Positions 36,999-49,151 are shown, counted from the first letter of the stretch. The stretch: DNA of 64,000 nucleotides from Pycnopodia helianthoides (GCA_032158295.1 CM063254.1:18428147-18492146); one strand, 5' to 3'. Made by a program: numbers and translations. The notes: generated by a model from the letters alone, not told the origin.

Positions 36999-37678
36999 AT
37001 TTGTCCATCTTCAACTTTTGCTCTAACAGTTTGGGTAACTCTTTGTTCTTTTTGTTGTCATCTACTTGCCACGGTGTATCTTTAAGCGAGATTACGGCAT
37101 TCCTAGAGGCAATTAATTATACGAGTCGTTTTTTTCTTCTTCTTCTCTTGGCGGTGTGTCCTTTTTGTACGAATCCACTTTACGGATCTTCATCTTGCGC
37201 CTGGAGGGGAGACTATCGCTGGAACGCTCATCCTTTCTGAGTCGGGTGTTTCGTTTCGCGCCTGAATTAGTGACTCGAAGGTGTTGGAATGCAAAACACG
37301 AAATGGATCCTCGGGGTCAAATTGAATGGCTAATGAGACAAATAATGACTGGAAGAATTGCTTTGAATTGCAATTAAGTAACAACACGAAGCCACACTTA
37401 ATAGATCGGCAGCTAAAGAAACAAATGAAATTCTCAATTGGGTGTTGATTGACTGTGGATAGGCGCAATACTGAATCACCAGATGCTGCTCACACTTTTC
37501 CTCATTTTACCAAATACCCAAATGACTTTGCCTATAATGACGCATTTAAAACAAGCCGGCAGGCTTCATGGTGGCAATTAGTGTATACCCTTTCCTCAAA
37601 ATGCGTGTGTCCAGAAACTCAAACATTCAGCTTTATAATTTTGCGCAAACTCAAACAATCCGTCACCATTTCAACTTG

Positions 37679-38023
37679 TTAAAGGCCCTGTACACTATTG
37701 GTAAAATCGAAAAACACAATGTTCACAGATTCACACATAACTTACATGATTTAAAGTAAGTAATGGTAGAAAGGGTTCTTTAAAATATTTCTGCCTAAAA
37801 TGCTATCGTTTCTGAGAAACGAGTAAAACAATAGTAATTATCGCGCGCGATAATTTGAAAAAACAGAAAACACATAAGATCTCTTTTCACTATTTTCTCG
37901 TGACCTCGATGACCAATTGAGCTCAAACTTTCACAGGTTTGTTTGCTCATGCATATGTTTTAAAATCACACAAAAGGTGGACACTGATTTTGAGCTGTTA
38001 CCAAAAGTGTACAATACCTTTAA
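37679..38023 (+). mobile_element. TTAA-family MITE T2, complete
   Basis: TTAA at both ends and perfect central palindrome at 37836-37855. It is only about 680 bp from the previous T2 copy and in the same orientation. Confidence 0.93.
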
Positions 38024-39068
38024 GTCATTTGCAAATACAATTTTAAATTTACACACTGCTAATTGCGTTGTTTTTGGACAAACATACACAGATACAATAG
38101 CTAATATGGCCTCGATTTTATGTAAGCCTCCTCCACAGATACTTTTTTGATGCGTGCGCAGAAGGTCTCTCATTTTCATTCACAGGACACTCTTTTCCAC
38201 ATCTTCCCACCCCAGAAACAATAGGCTTCTGGGGGATCCCATCAGGACCAATCCACACACGAAGTTTGGGGTTGATATGCCGAGTCCTTCTCGAGTTATC
38301 GCTCGCACAACTTCTCTTTCAAAAAAATAATACATCCCTTTTCAGATTGCTTTACATTCTATGCAGTCATGTCATAAACATCTACAACGACACTGAAGTA
38401 AAATTGAGGAAACAGTCAGTTCGTACGCATTATCAGCCATCTTGTTTCTTATCATCCTTCGAAAGGGTAAATGACCTGGCTCTTGCTGAACGACTGCATT
38501 AGTTGCCATTAATGCACACAGGGAATAAGACACCATTGCTTCTCCTGCACGGTATTAGGTATAACTCAAAGCATATCAAAGGTTATCGACACAGCCGTAA
38601 GAAGACCTTCATCAGCTGAACTTTAATGACCCAGGAGACAGTATCTGTTCGTTCATCCCTGCAAACTTGCAGGCAGATAGATCAAACGTCAGAGCCGCCA
38701 ATCAAAGAAATCACCAAGCTCTAAATGAACTATCTTTAAATCAATCTCCAAAAGTTGTTTACCGGTTGGAAGACACAGCATCTCACACCAGTATTTGTGT
38801 TCATACTGTGTAGCAGAAAAAAAATTACCGCAAAAAGCAAAAGTGGATTTCAAAAACAACCAAGACTGTTGAACTACTACGTGTGCGTTTACGTTCACTG
38901 AATGGGCTTGCATAAAATTATTGCGTCTCTGTTTGCAAGAACGGCTAACAGGCTTTTGCTTTGCGTATTATGGCAAGCAGTGGTTTGGAAATAGAAACTG
39001 TGTTATAACGGTTACTCCGTAAGTAGAAATTGTCTGCTTAGCGGGCTTCATGAACCTTACCCCATCCA
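38024..39068. other. non-coding stretch, nothing recognised
   Basis: No splice-bounded frame and no clear repeat. Confidence 0.4.
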
Positions 39069-39259
39069 GGGCCCAATTTCATAGACCTGCTTAGTGCTTA
39101 CGCATGCACAAAGCATTGCTCAGCAAAATGAGCAGGATACCAGTTAGAAAGTGTACACGTGACACGGTATTTTGACTGGTAACCTAAATCTGGTGTAAGC
39201 ATAATTGTTTTGTGCTTAGCTGCTTTTTGTGCACGAGGAGCCTCCATGAAATTGGGCCC
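39069..39259. mobile_element. GGGCCCAATTTCAT MITE, copy 1 of an abutting pair
   Basis: Termini GGGCCCAATTTCATAGACC and the complement GGAGCCTCCATGAAATTGGGCCC. It contains AGGATACCAGT, TATTTTGACTGGTAACC and GCTTAGCTGCTTTTTGTGC blocks common to the family. Confidence 0.88.
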
Positions 39260-39447
39260 AATTTCATAGAGCTGCTTAAGCAGAAAATGTTGCTCAAACA
39301 TTTTCTGCGAAGCAAAAATAGATAGGATACCAGTCACATATTGTATATGTTGACATGATATTTTGGTTGATAACCTTATTCTGGTAAGAATAATTTTGTT
39401 TTGCTTAGCTACTTTTTGTGCTTAAGCAGCTCTATATAATTGGGCCC
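39254..39447. mobile_element. GGGCCCAATTTCAT MITE, copy 2 of an abutting pair
   Basis: Shares the six-base GGGCCC with the end of copy 1. Inverted termini are GGGCCCAATTTCATAGAGCT and the complement AGCTCTATATAATTGGGCCC. Confidence 0.88.
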
Positions 39448-39951
39448 GTGGTCTCAACTCACTTCTACTGTTTCATCCTAATCATTGAATATTATATATC
39501 ACTGTTAATTGAATGAGAAATCAAACTGATGTCTTGACGTGCAATGTGTTTTTTGATATATTTTCTTGAAGACAGCGAACAGCATTGTGCCATACGGTCA
39601 TCGAGTCCGAATCACTCTTCCTTTATGTGTGGGTCTAATTGTCTGAAACGCCGGTGGCAGAATGCACGTCTTTTGGCCGGGGAAAAAAAGAATCAGAAAC
39701 TGTATAGACGAGGCCGATATCGTCTTACCAAGAAAACATCTCATTTTCTTAGGAGCTTTCGTCACCGTCTTGCTTGGTTACTCAGCTGCAGTTCCGCCCG
39801 AGCTGCTGGGGCCGTTTATTCACCTAAGCAGTCGAACGTTGATTGAATTTTACTCGTTGCCCGTGTAATCCGGGGAAGGAGGTTGTGCAAAATGGTTAAT
39901 GTGTAACCGCAGTTGCTATGCAGAATGTACTTGGAGGGGGGGGGGGCATTC

Positions 39952-40059
39952 TTTTTTTCTGCAGCACACGTCGGCTATGGAGTCAACAGTTAAGGGATAG
40001 GAAGAACAGCCCATCCCTTAACTGTTGACTCCAAAGCCGACGTGTGCTGCAGAAAAAAA
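39952..40059. repeat. 47-bp near-perfect inverted repeat with a 14-base loop
   Basis: The left arm 39952-39998 and right arm 40013-40059 pair with a single mismatch. The arms run from an outer TTTTTTTCTGCAG, through CACACGTCGGCT, to an inner TTAAGGGAT. G-rich DNA lies on both sides. Confidence 0.93.
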
Positions 40060-40906
40060 AATCGTGGGGGTGGAGCTTCATTATGACTATTATTATTATT
40101 TTTTCCGGCATAATGCACAACACAATAAAGCAAACAGAGAAGACAATGAATATAATGATAATGGAACATACAATAGAGCCAGCAGCACATTGTCAGGAAG
40201 AGAAGAAGCTAACCTAATAACTGTGGCCCGAGGGCCTTCGTTTCCAATGATACTGGCAGTGGCTATTAAAAATATTGGAATAATTTAGTTTAAACATTGC
40301 ACATGGAATAAAAAGGATCAAGACAGAAACATCAGGCAAGGTCATACTTCACAATGATGTTTCAATCTTTGCTGGGTTACCCAATATAGTTCTCAGTAAC
40401 GATAACGAGTGCTTGTTTATCGTAGGATGAGAACAGAGACAAGACTATTATTTTGCCCCCAAGCCTCACAATGATCGCGAATAAATAATTGGATGAAAGC
40501 AAAATGGCTCCTTGATATTAAATGAGACTCGCTGTGACTGCCCTTGCTTTCACATCGCCTTACAGTAGGCTATTCATTTGCTTCCGGTATAACAATGGCG
40601 AGTTGTATTTGCATTGATGAAAAAAAGAACCAAAATTTCCGCACTTCTGTAAAAAAAAAAAAAAAAAATACAAAAAAGTACATCATGGCCTTAACTGATC
40701 TGACGAGATTATAAGTAATTTCCTTTTTGCCTCAGGGTCGTGTGCATTTTGCAACACAATTGTGGCACTGGGCACTGCGTTAAAAATATACATCACTGAC
40801 TCACAAGGAGTGACATTGGTAAATTAATATGTAAAAATGGCTGAACCTTAGAGAAAAATATAGAGGCCTACACAGGCCTAATGCCTGCCCTATAGTCATG
40901 TATGAA
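40060..40906. other. non-coding stretch
   Basis: Nothing gene-like. A-run at about 40650. Confidence 0.4.
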
Positions 40907-41225
40907 TAGCTAACAATGGTAGCGTGCATTTCGCATCGATGACAAACAATTCAGTTCATTTATTTATTCCATGTCAATCTTGGAAGTGACATGCTTAACA
41001 ACACTGTGTAAATATTTCAATATAAAAGTATTAAAACGCAGCCTGCAGCATGCACTATAAGTCTGGCTTTCTCCTGAAGGCGACCAGAGCATAGTCATCG
41101 AAACGTCGAGTTCTTTTTTCAGAACCACCGTAAACACAACTCGTTCGAGAAAGTCCGTGTCCACCAGAGGGGTGTCTGGTTGTCATTTGGACACCCTGTT
41201 TTAAATTTGGACACCCTGTTTTACC
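40907..41225 (+). repeat. Penelope-like/duplicated repeat, copy 1
   Basis: Closely matches 41647-41975. It contains CTGAAGGCGACC...CATCGAAACGTCGAG (41074-41110), the GAAACGTC layout seen in Penelope-like elements, followed by TGTCTGGTTGTC..TTGGACACCCTG. Confidence 0.65.
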
Positions 41226-41231
41226 TGTTTT

Positions 41232-41526
41232 ACATGGCGGGGTTACATACCTGTGGGTAATAGTAATTGAATTTACTTTTGTGACCCCTGACCCACATAT
41301 CGTCTTTTATTTATTGTCTTCGGTTGTTTTCATTTCATAATATGCGTTGTTTTTGTGGCCCCTACACTTACACTTACACTTATACAGTGTCGTCTCTTGT
41401 GTTTATTTTGTTTACTTCGTATTTCGTAGTTTTCCTACTTCTTTTGCTTTGTTTTTGTTTTTCATACCGTGTTTGTTCATTGTGTATTGTTTTGGTCGAA
41501 TAAATAATAATAATAATAATAATAAT
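41232..41526 (+). mobile_element. insertion with an (AAT)n tail, probable LINE/SINE 3' end
   Basis: This segment interrupts a unit that is uninterrupted in the copy at 41647-42083. It ends GTCGAATAAATAATAATAAT with short target-like words (TTTTACATG versus ATTTACATG) on each side. No coding part. Confidence 0.5.
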
Positions 41527-41646
41527 CTGTCATTTACATGTAAATGTATTGTAAGTGAACAATTCGGACACCCAGTTTTTACATTTCCAGCAAATTTGGA
41601 CACCCTTTTACCAAATCCTGTGTAAAACCTTGCCCTTTATTCATGA

Positions 41647-42083
41647 AACTAACAATGCTAGATAGCGTGCGTTTTGCATAGATGACAAACAACTCAGTTT
41701 ATTTATTCCGTGTCAATCTTGGAAGTGACATGCTTTACAACAGTGTAAATATGTCAATATAAAAGTATTAAAATGCAGCCTGCAGCATGCACTATAAGTC
41801 TCGCTTTCTCCTGAAGGTGACCAGAGAATACTCATCGAAACGTCGAGTTCTTTTTTCAGAACCACCGTAAACAAAACTCGTTCGAGAGAGTCCGTGTCCA
41901 CGGCATAGTGTTAGCCAGAGGGGTGTCTGGTTGTCTTTTGGACACCCTGTTTTAAATTTGGACGCCCTGTTTTATCTGTCATTTACATGTAAATGTATTG
42001 TAAGTGGACAATTTGGACATGTAGTTTTTAAATTTCCAGCAAATTTAGACACCTTTTACCAAGTCCTGGCTAAAACCTTGGTC
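41647..42083 (+). repeat. Penelope-like/duplicated repeat, copy 2 with GGACACCC element
   Basis: Second copy of 40907-41225, with the motif at 41811-41847, followed by a GTTAGCCAGAGGGGTGTCTGG...CCTGGCTAAAACCTTGG inverted-repeat element. The latter is related to 48580-48697. Confidence 0.65.
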
Positions 42084-43014
42084 CACGGTGCTACCGCAAA
42101 CATTATATAGTTGATTAATCACAGATGAAATAATACGAATGACTGTGTGAATAATTTATTCAAAATGGCAGCGTAGCCCACAGTACACGGTATTAAGGAG
42201 AAGTCTACATCATGTACCTGCATACTCACAATGCATTATCGTTTGATTGTTTTAGACGCCATGGAAATGAAGGATTGCCGGAGCGAGCCATTTTGAGTCT
42301 GCCGGCTTCTTTGTTTGAATCAATGCCATGTAATCTGCCGTGGAACTTGCCGTAATAGTAGACTGCAAGTCGGTGGAGAGAAAAAAAATGCTGCGAAACG
42401 GTCTGCAAAATATTTCAGGTTTACGTTCGCGGCAGCTGTCGATGAGTAAATATTATGATTGAGATTGATCTTTCATCGATGCTTTTCAAGGTGTTTTATA
42501 CAGGATTGGTTAATACGGATTAAAAAAACATAATTGTTTAATGTTAGTCTGAAAGCTTACTGATTATGAAGTTTCAGACTAGAACCATTGTTTTCTGCGA
42601 AATATTTCCCTCTGAATTCAGCGGCGTATAGCCAGGACTCTTTCGGTGGGTGGGATAGAGGGGGGCGGCACTGCTTTCAAGTGAGGGGGGCAGGGGAATG
42701 AGTTCGTCAGTGATGGGGGGGGGGGGGTCATGCTTTTATTTGATAGGGGGACGCTGTAGGGGGCCACCATCCTCTTATATTCTTGGCATTTTGTCGCCGT
42801 GGTAATGATCCCGATTGCGATCGTTCACTACGTTAGATTATACAAACACGCATTTATCCTTATTTTTCCCTTTTCTGAATGTCACCTCTATTCATATACT
42901 GTGTTGTATTGTTTTACTCTTTCTGATACAATTTGTATTGATTATTAATCATTATTATTTTATCCGTACGTATGCAAGTATGAATGGAAATAAAACAAGC
43001 AAACAAACAAACTA

Positions 43015-43422
43015 TACGGAGCTCTGGAAGTGCCATCTGACATGTTGAGATCCTGAGATAATTTACTGCAGGGTGATGACATCATCAACGTAAGATGACG
43101 ACATCCTCAAACTAGAGTGTCGTCTTCCAGATGTTTTTTTTTTAACTTGGGATGACGACATCCTGAAAGTAGGGTATTGTCGACAATTTTAGGATGCGAT
43201 CATCCCAAGTGAATTATCTCGGAAAGTCGACATCCTACGTCCAGGATGTCGACAACCTAAGATAAAATATATCAGGAAGACGTCATCTTACTTTCAGGAT
43301 GCCGTCATCCCGAGAGATAAACCATCTCGGGATGTCGTCATCTTTACGTTGATGATGTCATCATCCTGCAGTAAATTATCGAAAGATCTCAATATGTCGG
43401 ATGGCACTTCTAGAGCTCCGTA
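43015..43422. mobile_element. foldback MITE with about 90-bp inverted repeats
   Basis: The left arm 43017-43106 and right arm 43330-43420 are complementary with few mismatches (CGGAGCTCT.GAAGTGCCAT, TTTACTGCAGG.TGATGACA). Both ends are bordered by TA (43015-43016 and 43421-43422), compatible with a Tc1/mariner-type target. The interior is a further series of GATGACGACATCC/GGATGTCGTC dyads. Confidence 0.88.
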
Positions 43423-43582
43423 CCATACCACTCGAAAGTACAGGTATTGTATTTGTCTTGCAGTATTTTTTTTTCTTCCCCCGTTTGTGGTGTGTTGACT
43501 GTGTTTTACACCTAGCCGGTAATACACAACCAAAACACTGCCAATTGAGACCCCATCGTAATCACAGATAATATGCATCACC

Positions 43583-43874
43583 TATAGATACATCCAGGAC
43601 TATTCGATACAGCTATAAGTGTTTCTTCAAGACGGCCTCGCTCGACAAACACCATGCTCCTCAACATCCCTCGTTCTAAACACACTTGTTTCGATCGTTC
43701 CTTCTCACGTGTACTGGGCCATCTTTTTTGAAAAAGCTCTTCCACTGAACCTCGGACTACAGTAGACACTCTCTCCAGTTTCAGAACTAACTTGATATCA
43801 CACTTGTTCAGTCTTCTTTTGGCTTTAAGTACCGCCATTAGCAGAGTTCCCAGATGTGTCTTTTCAACAAACAT
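43583..43874 (-). CDS. unrecognised small open frame (possible exon)
   Basis: An open frame starts GCGCCATGT at 43874 and runs about 97 codons. The product is basic and charged (MFVEKTHLGTLLMAVLKAKR at the start, EELFQKRWPSTREKERSKQV in the middle). It ends TAG|GTGATG, so the frame could also be a first exon with a phase-compatible donor near 43583. I recognise no family. It sits just beyond a foldback element. Composition is more protein-like than most frames here, but there is no independent support. Confidence 0.15.
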
Positions 43875-44015
43875 GGCGCACTAGAAAAAATGTCCATCAT
43901 TATTATTATTTGCATCGGTGGTAAAGAATATCATTTAGAAATATTTCACAGAAAAAAAGTTCTCGTATGAACTTCATAATCAGTTAGCTTTCAGACTAAA
44001 ATTAAACAATTATGA

Positions 44016-44098
44016 GTTTTTTTTTTTTCACAGGACTCGGGAAAGTACTGAGTCTACAGTGCTTTACACACATCGGTATGGATAAAACCAAATAATGT
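44016..44098 (+). repeat. 3' part of SINE family A
   Basis: CACAGGACTCGGGAAAGTAC, CGAG/TGAGTCTACAGTGCTTT, ACACACATCGGTATGG and AAACCAAATAATG match the tail of the 60805 SINE. Confidence 0.7.
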
Positions 44099-45029
44099 GA
44101 ATTATTATAATTAATTCCCATAGCGCCTCAACAAGACATTTGTTTATTCGACCAATTATCTTTTTAACTCCGGTTAATTTCATAGAAATAGTATTGAATA
44201 TGATTCTAAAAAAATAATTCAAAAAAAATGAATATGAACACAACGAAGTATGCCCCTTTCAAAATAAAAAAAAATAAAAAAATTATCCCGGATAAACCCA
44301 ACCTAATCCCAGCCTGTACACGATCCGTCACCGTCAATGTTACGCCATACCTCCCACACGCAGCACGCCACAACCAAAATAAATCCTTCAAAATGGTGAC
44401 AGCCCGTTCATAATTACATTGTGTCGCCTAGCAACCAATCAAAACACGACTGGAAAAGGAAGAGGAATAAAAATGAGCGCAGCTCATCAGCCATGCAATC
44501 ACAAGTTGCAACCCCCCCCCCCCCTCCATGGAAAAATATGTATATTATTCGCACCTGCAGATTCGGTCTCCCGTTATGATTTCCTTCAGATCGATCCCCT
44601 GACACTTTTTTCCTTCTATTGTCAGGGCATCATCGGCTGCTTCCGACTGCTGCCCATATGGTTGTCGGTTCAGCGGGGACGTGCCATCTCGATTGTAACG
44701 GAATATGGCGGGGTCACCATTTGGGACTCATCAAAACGTGAATGAAATTCTCGGATGTCTAGCAATTCGTTTGTAGAAAGAAACAATAATTCATGCTGCG
44801 TCGTGCGACTGCGCAATTTCTACGAACTACATCCATGACACAGTTAGTTGAGTCAGTCTTATTCAACTTAGGAATGACTGAAATGGGGCATGTCTTACGC
44901 TGACTCCGTCTCGACTTAATGGATTTCAAGGAATTAAATGAGAAAGGTTCAGGATGGACTTGTCATTTCACCGAGGCACCAAAATCACTCTCATTTTTTA
45001 TCAGCACTTCATCCCATAACACTGTTTGG

Positions 45030-45264
45030 CATAGACTTGTGGACAAGTCGTTAAAGTGTCTGTTGCGGTGGTAGCGAAACGGCTCTCTTGCAAGTATCTC
45101 GCGAGACTGCTGTTCCGCGCGAGACTAACTGCTTTTCTCGACTACGGTATAGGCCCGTAGTTGCGAGAGCAGTAGTCTTGCGCGGAGCGAAAGTCTCGCG
45201 CCGCGAGATAGTTGCAAGAGAGTCGTTTCGCTATCACCGCGAACGACTTGTCCACAAGTCTATG
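45030..45264. mobile_element. foldback MITE, CATAGACTTGTGGACAAGTC ends
   Basis: The arms are complementary over most of the element (GTAGCGAAACG.CTCTCTTGCAA, TCTCGCG). TTTGG, or TGTTTGG if two terminal bases are assigned to the target, is repeated on both sides (45025-45029 and 45265-45269). Confidence 0.9.
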
Positions 45265-45819
45265 TTTGGCGAAGCACTGACCGTTTTCAAAACTTGAAAG
45301 ATTAAAGTTCATTTGATGGAACACTGCATTTCAGGAAGATACATCCTCAATTACAGGTTGCCGTGGCAACAGATGGGAAAGCATGAACAGGTTTCAAACG
45401 GCTGGTCGGCCGGGGAGGACTGTTTGACAAACTGGGTTTGCACAACGCACTTAGGGCCTGTTAAGTTTTGACGCAGACAAACACAGTACAGTGAGTACGA
45501 CAAAGACAATAAAGTTTACTCGCCCGGTTATCAATCACGTATAGATGTGTGTCGTGGCCCCTGTATGCCTCAGCGATAGTGACTAATGGTTTTCAGTATA
45601 CAAAAAGGGGCCTGACTATGCATCGTTCCAGCCTCGGATTGGTGTGATTTATTTGGATGGAAGAAAATTAAAATGGCGGCACCATTAATTGTATGTCTCA
45701 CCGTGATCTTAATTTATAAAGACTGCTTCTACATTTCGTGTAATAAATAACTTGCGGGTATAACCATTGTGTGCAAATCTCTTTTGGGAGGAGTGTTGGC
45801 TCTGAAAAGAGCTGGTGTG

Positions 45820-45863
45820 GTCTCGACGTTTCGATGCAGTCTACTCTGCTGGTCTTCATGAGA
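45820..45863 (-). other. Penelope-type GAAACGTC motif
   Basis: The minus strand reads CATGAAGACCAGC...GCATCGAAACGTCGAG, the same layout as at 41074 and 41811. Confidence 0.45.
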
Positions 45864-46202
45864 CATTGGGGCAAGATAGATGGACTTTCAAGCCGTTACA
45901 AACGTCAAACTTTTTACTCCTCAACATACCAATAATTACGAAATTATCTTGAGCACAATTCGAATTCAATATATAAAATTTTAAAAGGCAAAAATGATAC
46001 AACCCAGTGTAAACTCTGGACAGCTGTCGTCCAGAAAATGGGGCCAAAGTAAAGATTAAACGATATCGTGACGCAAATATGGTTGTATCGATTGATTGCC
46101 CGTGTGTTTTCTAAAGGACAACGAGCATATTGCTTTCATCCCGTGAGAAAAATTGTTCTCGAGTGGCCTCGATTTACGATATCCTCGACCCGGCAACAAA
46201 TC

Positions 46203-46455
46203 TGGGCCCGATTTTAGTACGCTGCTATCAAAACCACTTAGCAGATTTTTCGAGTAAGCAAAAAAGTTAACAATCACGAGTGCGGTCCAAACATGATGGG
46301 TGAAATGTCTTTAAGCTGCTGGGCAGAATAATTGCTCAGCATGATTTAGACTTAGCATTACAAAGCCGAAACTAAAAGAAAACAGCATGGCACCAGTCAT
46401 TACAACCTGATGTTGCTAAGCAAGATTATTGTTTGTGCTTAGCAGCTTTTGAGGG
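46203..46455. repeat. GGGCCC MITE family, nested or rearranged copies
   Basis: GGGCCCGATTTTAGTACGCT, GCTTAGCAGC and TGCTAAGCAAGATTATTGTT words suggest at least two decayed members. Confidence 0.5.
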
Positions 46456-46689
46456 AAAAGGTAAGAAAAGCAGTCCCAACAACTTAGGCCTATATAGGCT
46501 ATGTACTCAGACCACAGAGCTACCTCCATGCTTAGACTAATAATTATTTTAAAAGGGGTCAGATTTCTCTATGATTCATTGTGTCTTCCCAAGACACCAT
46601 AATATATTAATATATTTCTGGTAATGAAACCAAGGATTCCTCATGAGTGAACTTAATCACTGTATTTCGCAAGTCTGAGGAAACCTGTA

Positions 46690-46955
46690 AACAAGGGTGC
46701 TTGCTATGTGAACCAGAAACACCGGGGGTTAACCCCTACTCTTCCACAATAAGTGTTCTGGATTCTTTTACATTCACCACCAATCCCAGTACACGGGACC
46801 TATGGCCCAATACATCATCCGAAGGACAAAGGAAACACGGTAAAATATCTTGCTCAATGACCACGACCGGGACTCGAACCCACACTCTGCTGATCAGAAA
46901 CACCAGAGCTCGAATCGGGCGGTGCTAAACCACTCGGCACGGCACGACGCAATGT
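46690..46955 (-). mobile_element. tRNA-derived SINE, family B
   Basis: On the minus strand: A box GCCGAGTGGTTTAGCACCG, B box GGTTCGAGTCCC, then TTGAGCAAGATATTTTACC and TTTGTCCTTCGGATGATG. Same family as 20796-21205. Confidence 0.82.
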
Positions 46956-46957
46956 CT

Positions 46958-47395
46958 TCTAGTTGCAATTTATGGAAGTATTGATGTTCTGTTATTTAAT
47001 CTCTGGCCAAGCTCTGTTTGGTGACACTTTAAAATCTGCCGATTACAATGCTTTGAATGGGAACACAACAAGATGGAAGCACCATACAAGTTCTGCACAA
47101 GGCAATCTGAAACCTCCCACGTGCCAAGGGTATCCCGGCTTTCTCGTTGCAATTTATGCACGACGAGATCTGTTATTTTAGTCTCTTTTGGTGACATTTT
47201 CAAACTCTAGACGCCTCGGTTTGATCACATTAATACTTTGAATGGGAACACAACAAGATGACGGCAACATAGGTCCCGACCAAAGCAATCTAAAAAACAA
47301 AACCAAAAAAAAAAATAATGCCAAGTAACCCCTGTTTCCCAGTTGCAATTTGTGGATGCTGGCGAGATCTGTTATTTTTCTCGGCCCGTGGACAA
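46958..47395 (+). repeat. tandem repeat of about 190 bp
   Basis: Roughly 2.3 units. AGTTGCAATTT(A/G)TG, CTGTTATTT, TTTGGTGACA and TTTGAATGGGAACACAACAA recur at the same spacing. Confidence 0.75.
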
Positions 47396-48579
47396 AAAAA
47401 AACTTCAATTTGGAGACAGTCAGACGAATGACATTCTTCCTGACCTCGCAACAGTGCAGTTAAATATTACCGCCAGAGACACTAGAGAATCCTCTTGTCT
47501 TCCAGACGATGAGACTTCAGTGACTGCCGCACTGTCGAATCGGATGGAAATAGCTCTTGCGAATCATTCAACAGTATCGCCAGTTTGAGGCAATTCTGGA
47601 TTTGACAATGCTCCGCCCACAACAACAGTAAAGATCAAATATTCACCTCTGGTCAGAGGAATCTTCAGAACGAGCACGAGGACACTTTCACCATCGCGCT
47701 GTCAGATCAGATAGGAATATACCTCTCTCGGGAATCTAAATCGTTCGACCGACGATATCGCCAATTTATTAAAGTCGGTTCAGAGCCCTCAGCGCATGTT
47801 AAATATTACCCCTGTATCACGGAAGGGTCCTTTTTGTTGTTATCTTAGATTTCGAGTCTTTACTAATTGCACTCTTAATTGGCCGTGTCACACAGGGCAA
47901 TTTTTTCAGGCAACTTGGAGGCAACTAGCTGATGCACTGAATGCACAAGGAACACTTCGGTAGCACATCAGACACAGTCTTCTAACTTTAATTCACTGTC
48001 CCCAAGAAAGTAATGAGAAAACTGAAATGTGAATTAATGTTCGTCTTGGAGATTGCCTGGAGCTGGTTGCATGTAAATTGCCTCGTGTGTCATGGCCTTT
48101 TCATAAAATCTCTTCGGACTATCGCACTTGCAAAATCATCCAACAATATCGCCCTTTTGGGGATCATGCATGTGCCATTTTCACTTTAAGGGGCGCGCCA
48201 TACACAGCCGGGAAAAGTATAGAGACGGGCATGAGGTAGAACATAATAGGCGCTCATTCAAATACGATCAAATAATTGTCTAGTTCTGTAATTGTAGGTA
48301 TTGCCTTGTACCCGGTAAGAGAAAGGTTATTAAAATACCTCAAGACAAAGGTCAACATTAAGATGATTACTCACCTATATATTAATGGATCCCTAGGAAA
48401 TCTTTTAACGCGATGCAGTACTTTTGAATTTCATCATCATTTCGTGTCATCACACAACCGCTTGCCAATGTTGGGCAACTTTAAAAGTGCGGTTTTTAAA
48501 AGTAAATGGATACTCTTCTTTTTTTATAAACAAACACTGCACTGGTTCAATTTTAATGATGTGTTTTATACTTTGTGGC
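47396..48579. other. non-coding stretch
   Basis: A 118-codon frame at 48276-48632 has no recognisable features and overlaps a repeat at its end. I do not call it a gene. Confidence 0.4.
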
Positions 48580-48697
48580 AAGGTGTTAGCCAGGGGGTGT
48601 CTGGGTGTCTTGACAGCCTGTTTTTTATTTAAAACACCCGGCGTTAAATTTCAAGCAAACTTGGACACCCTTTTACCATATCCTGGCTAAAACCTTG
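48580..48697 (+). repeat. GGACACCC inverted-repeat element
   Basis: The ends CAAGGTGTTAGCCAGG and CCTGGCTAAAACCTTG are inverted repeats about 118 bp apart. Related to the end of 41647-42083. Confidence 0.65.
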
Positions 48698-49151
48698 CTT
48701 TGTGGTAAAACCCAGATACATCGCCGTAGTTTCATCCTCACATCCAGACAACATTTCCGAATAACTCAAGTCATGCAATGATTGTCGATTACCGTACCAA
48801 GCAATTAAAAGGCTCATTCACTTTAATTCTAACGCCCGATTTCGCCACGGGCTCCCTGGGGAGCACAGGTGGTACGGGATTCACGCTCGACGACAAAGTA
48901 GAGATCGTACGCCTTCGAGATTTGATCGCCCCAATTTAATAAATATGATTTGTTAATCAGAAAATATTGCTCAGAAAAACGAGAAAAAAACTGCGGGCAC
49001 CAATCACAACAGTGTAAACTTGACAGCAGTAGCTGGTAACCAGTTTCTGCTACGCACATTTCTCTGCAATACAACAAAATGAGCAGAATACAAGTGACAG
49101 AACAATTTAAACTTTAATGGCGTTGTATAGTTGAAAATGAAATCAACTTAC

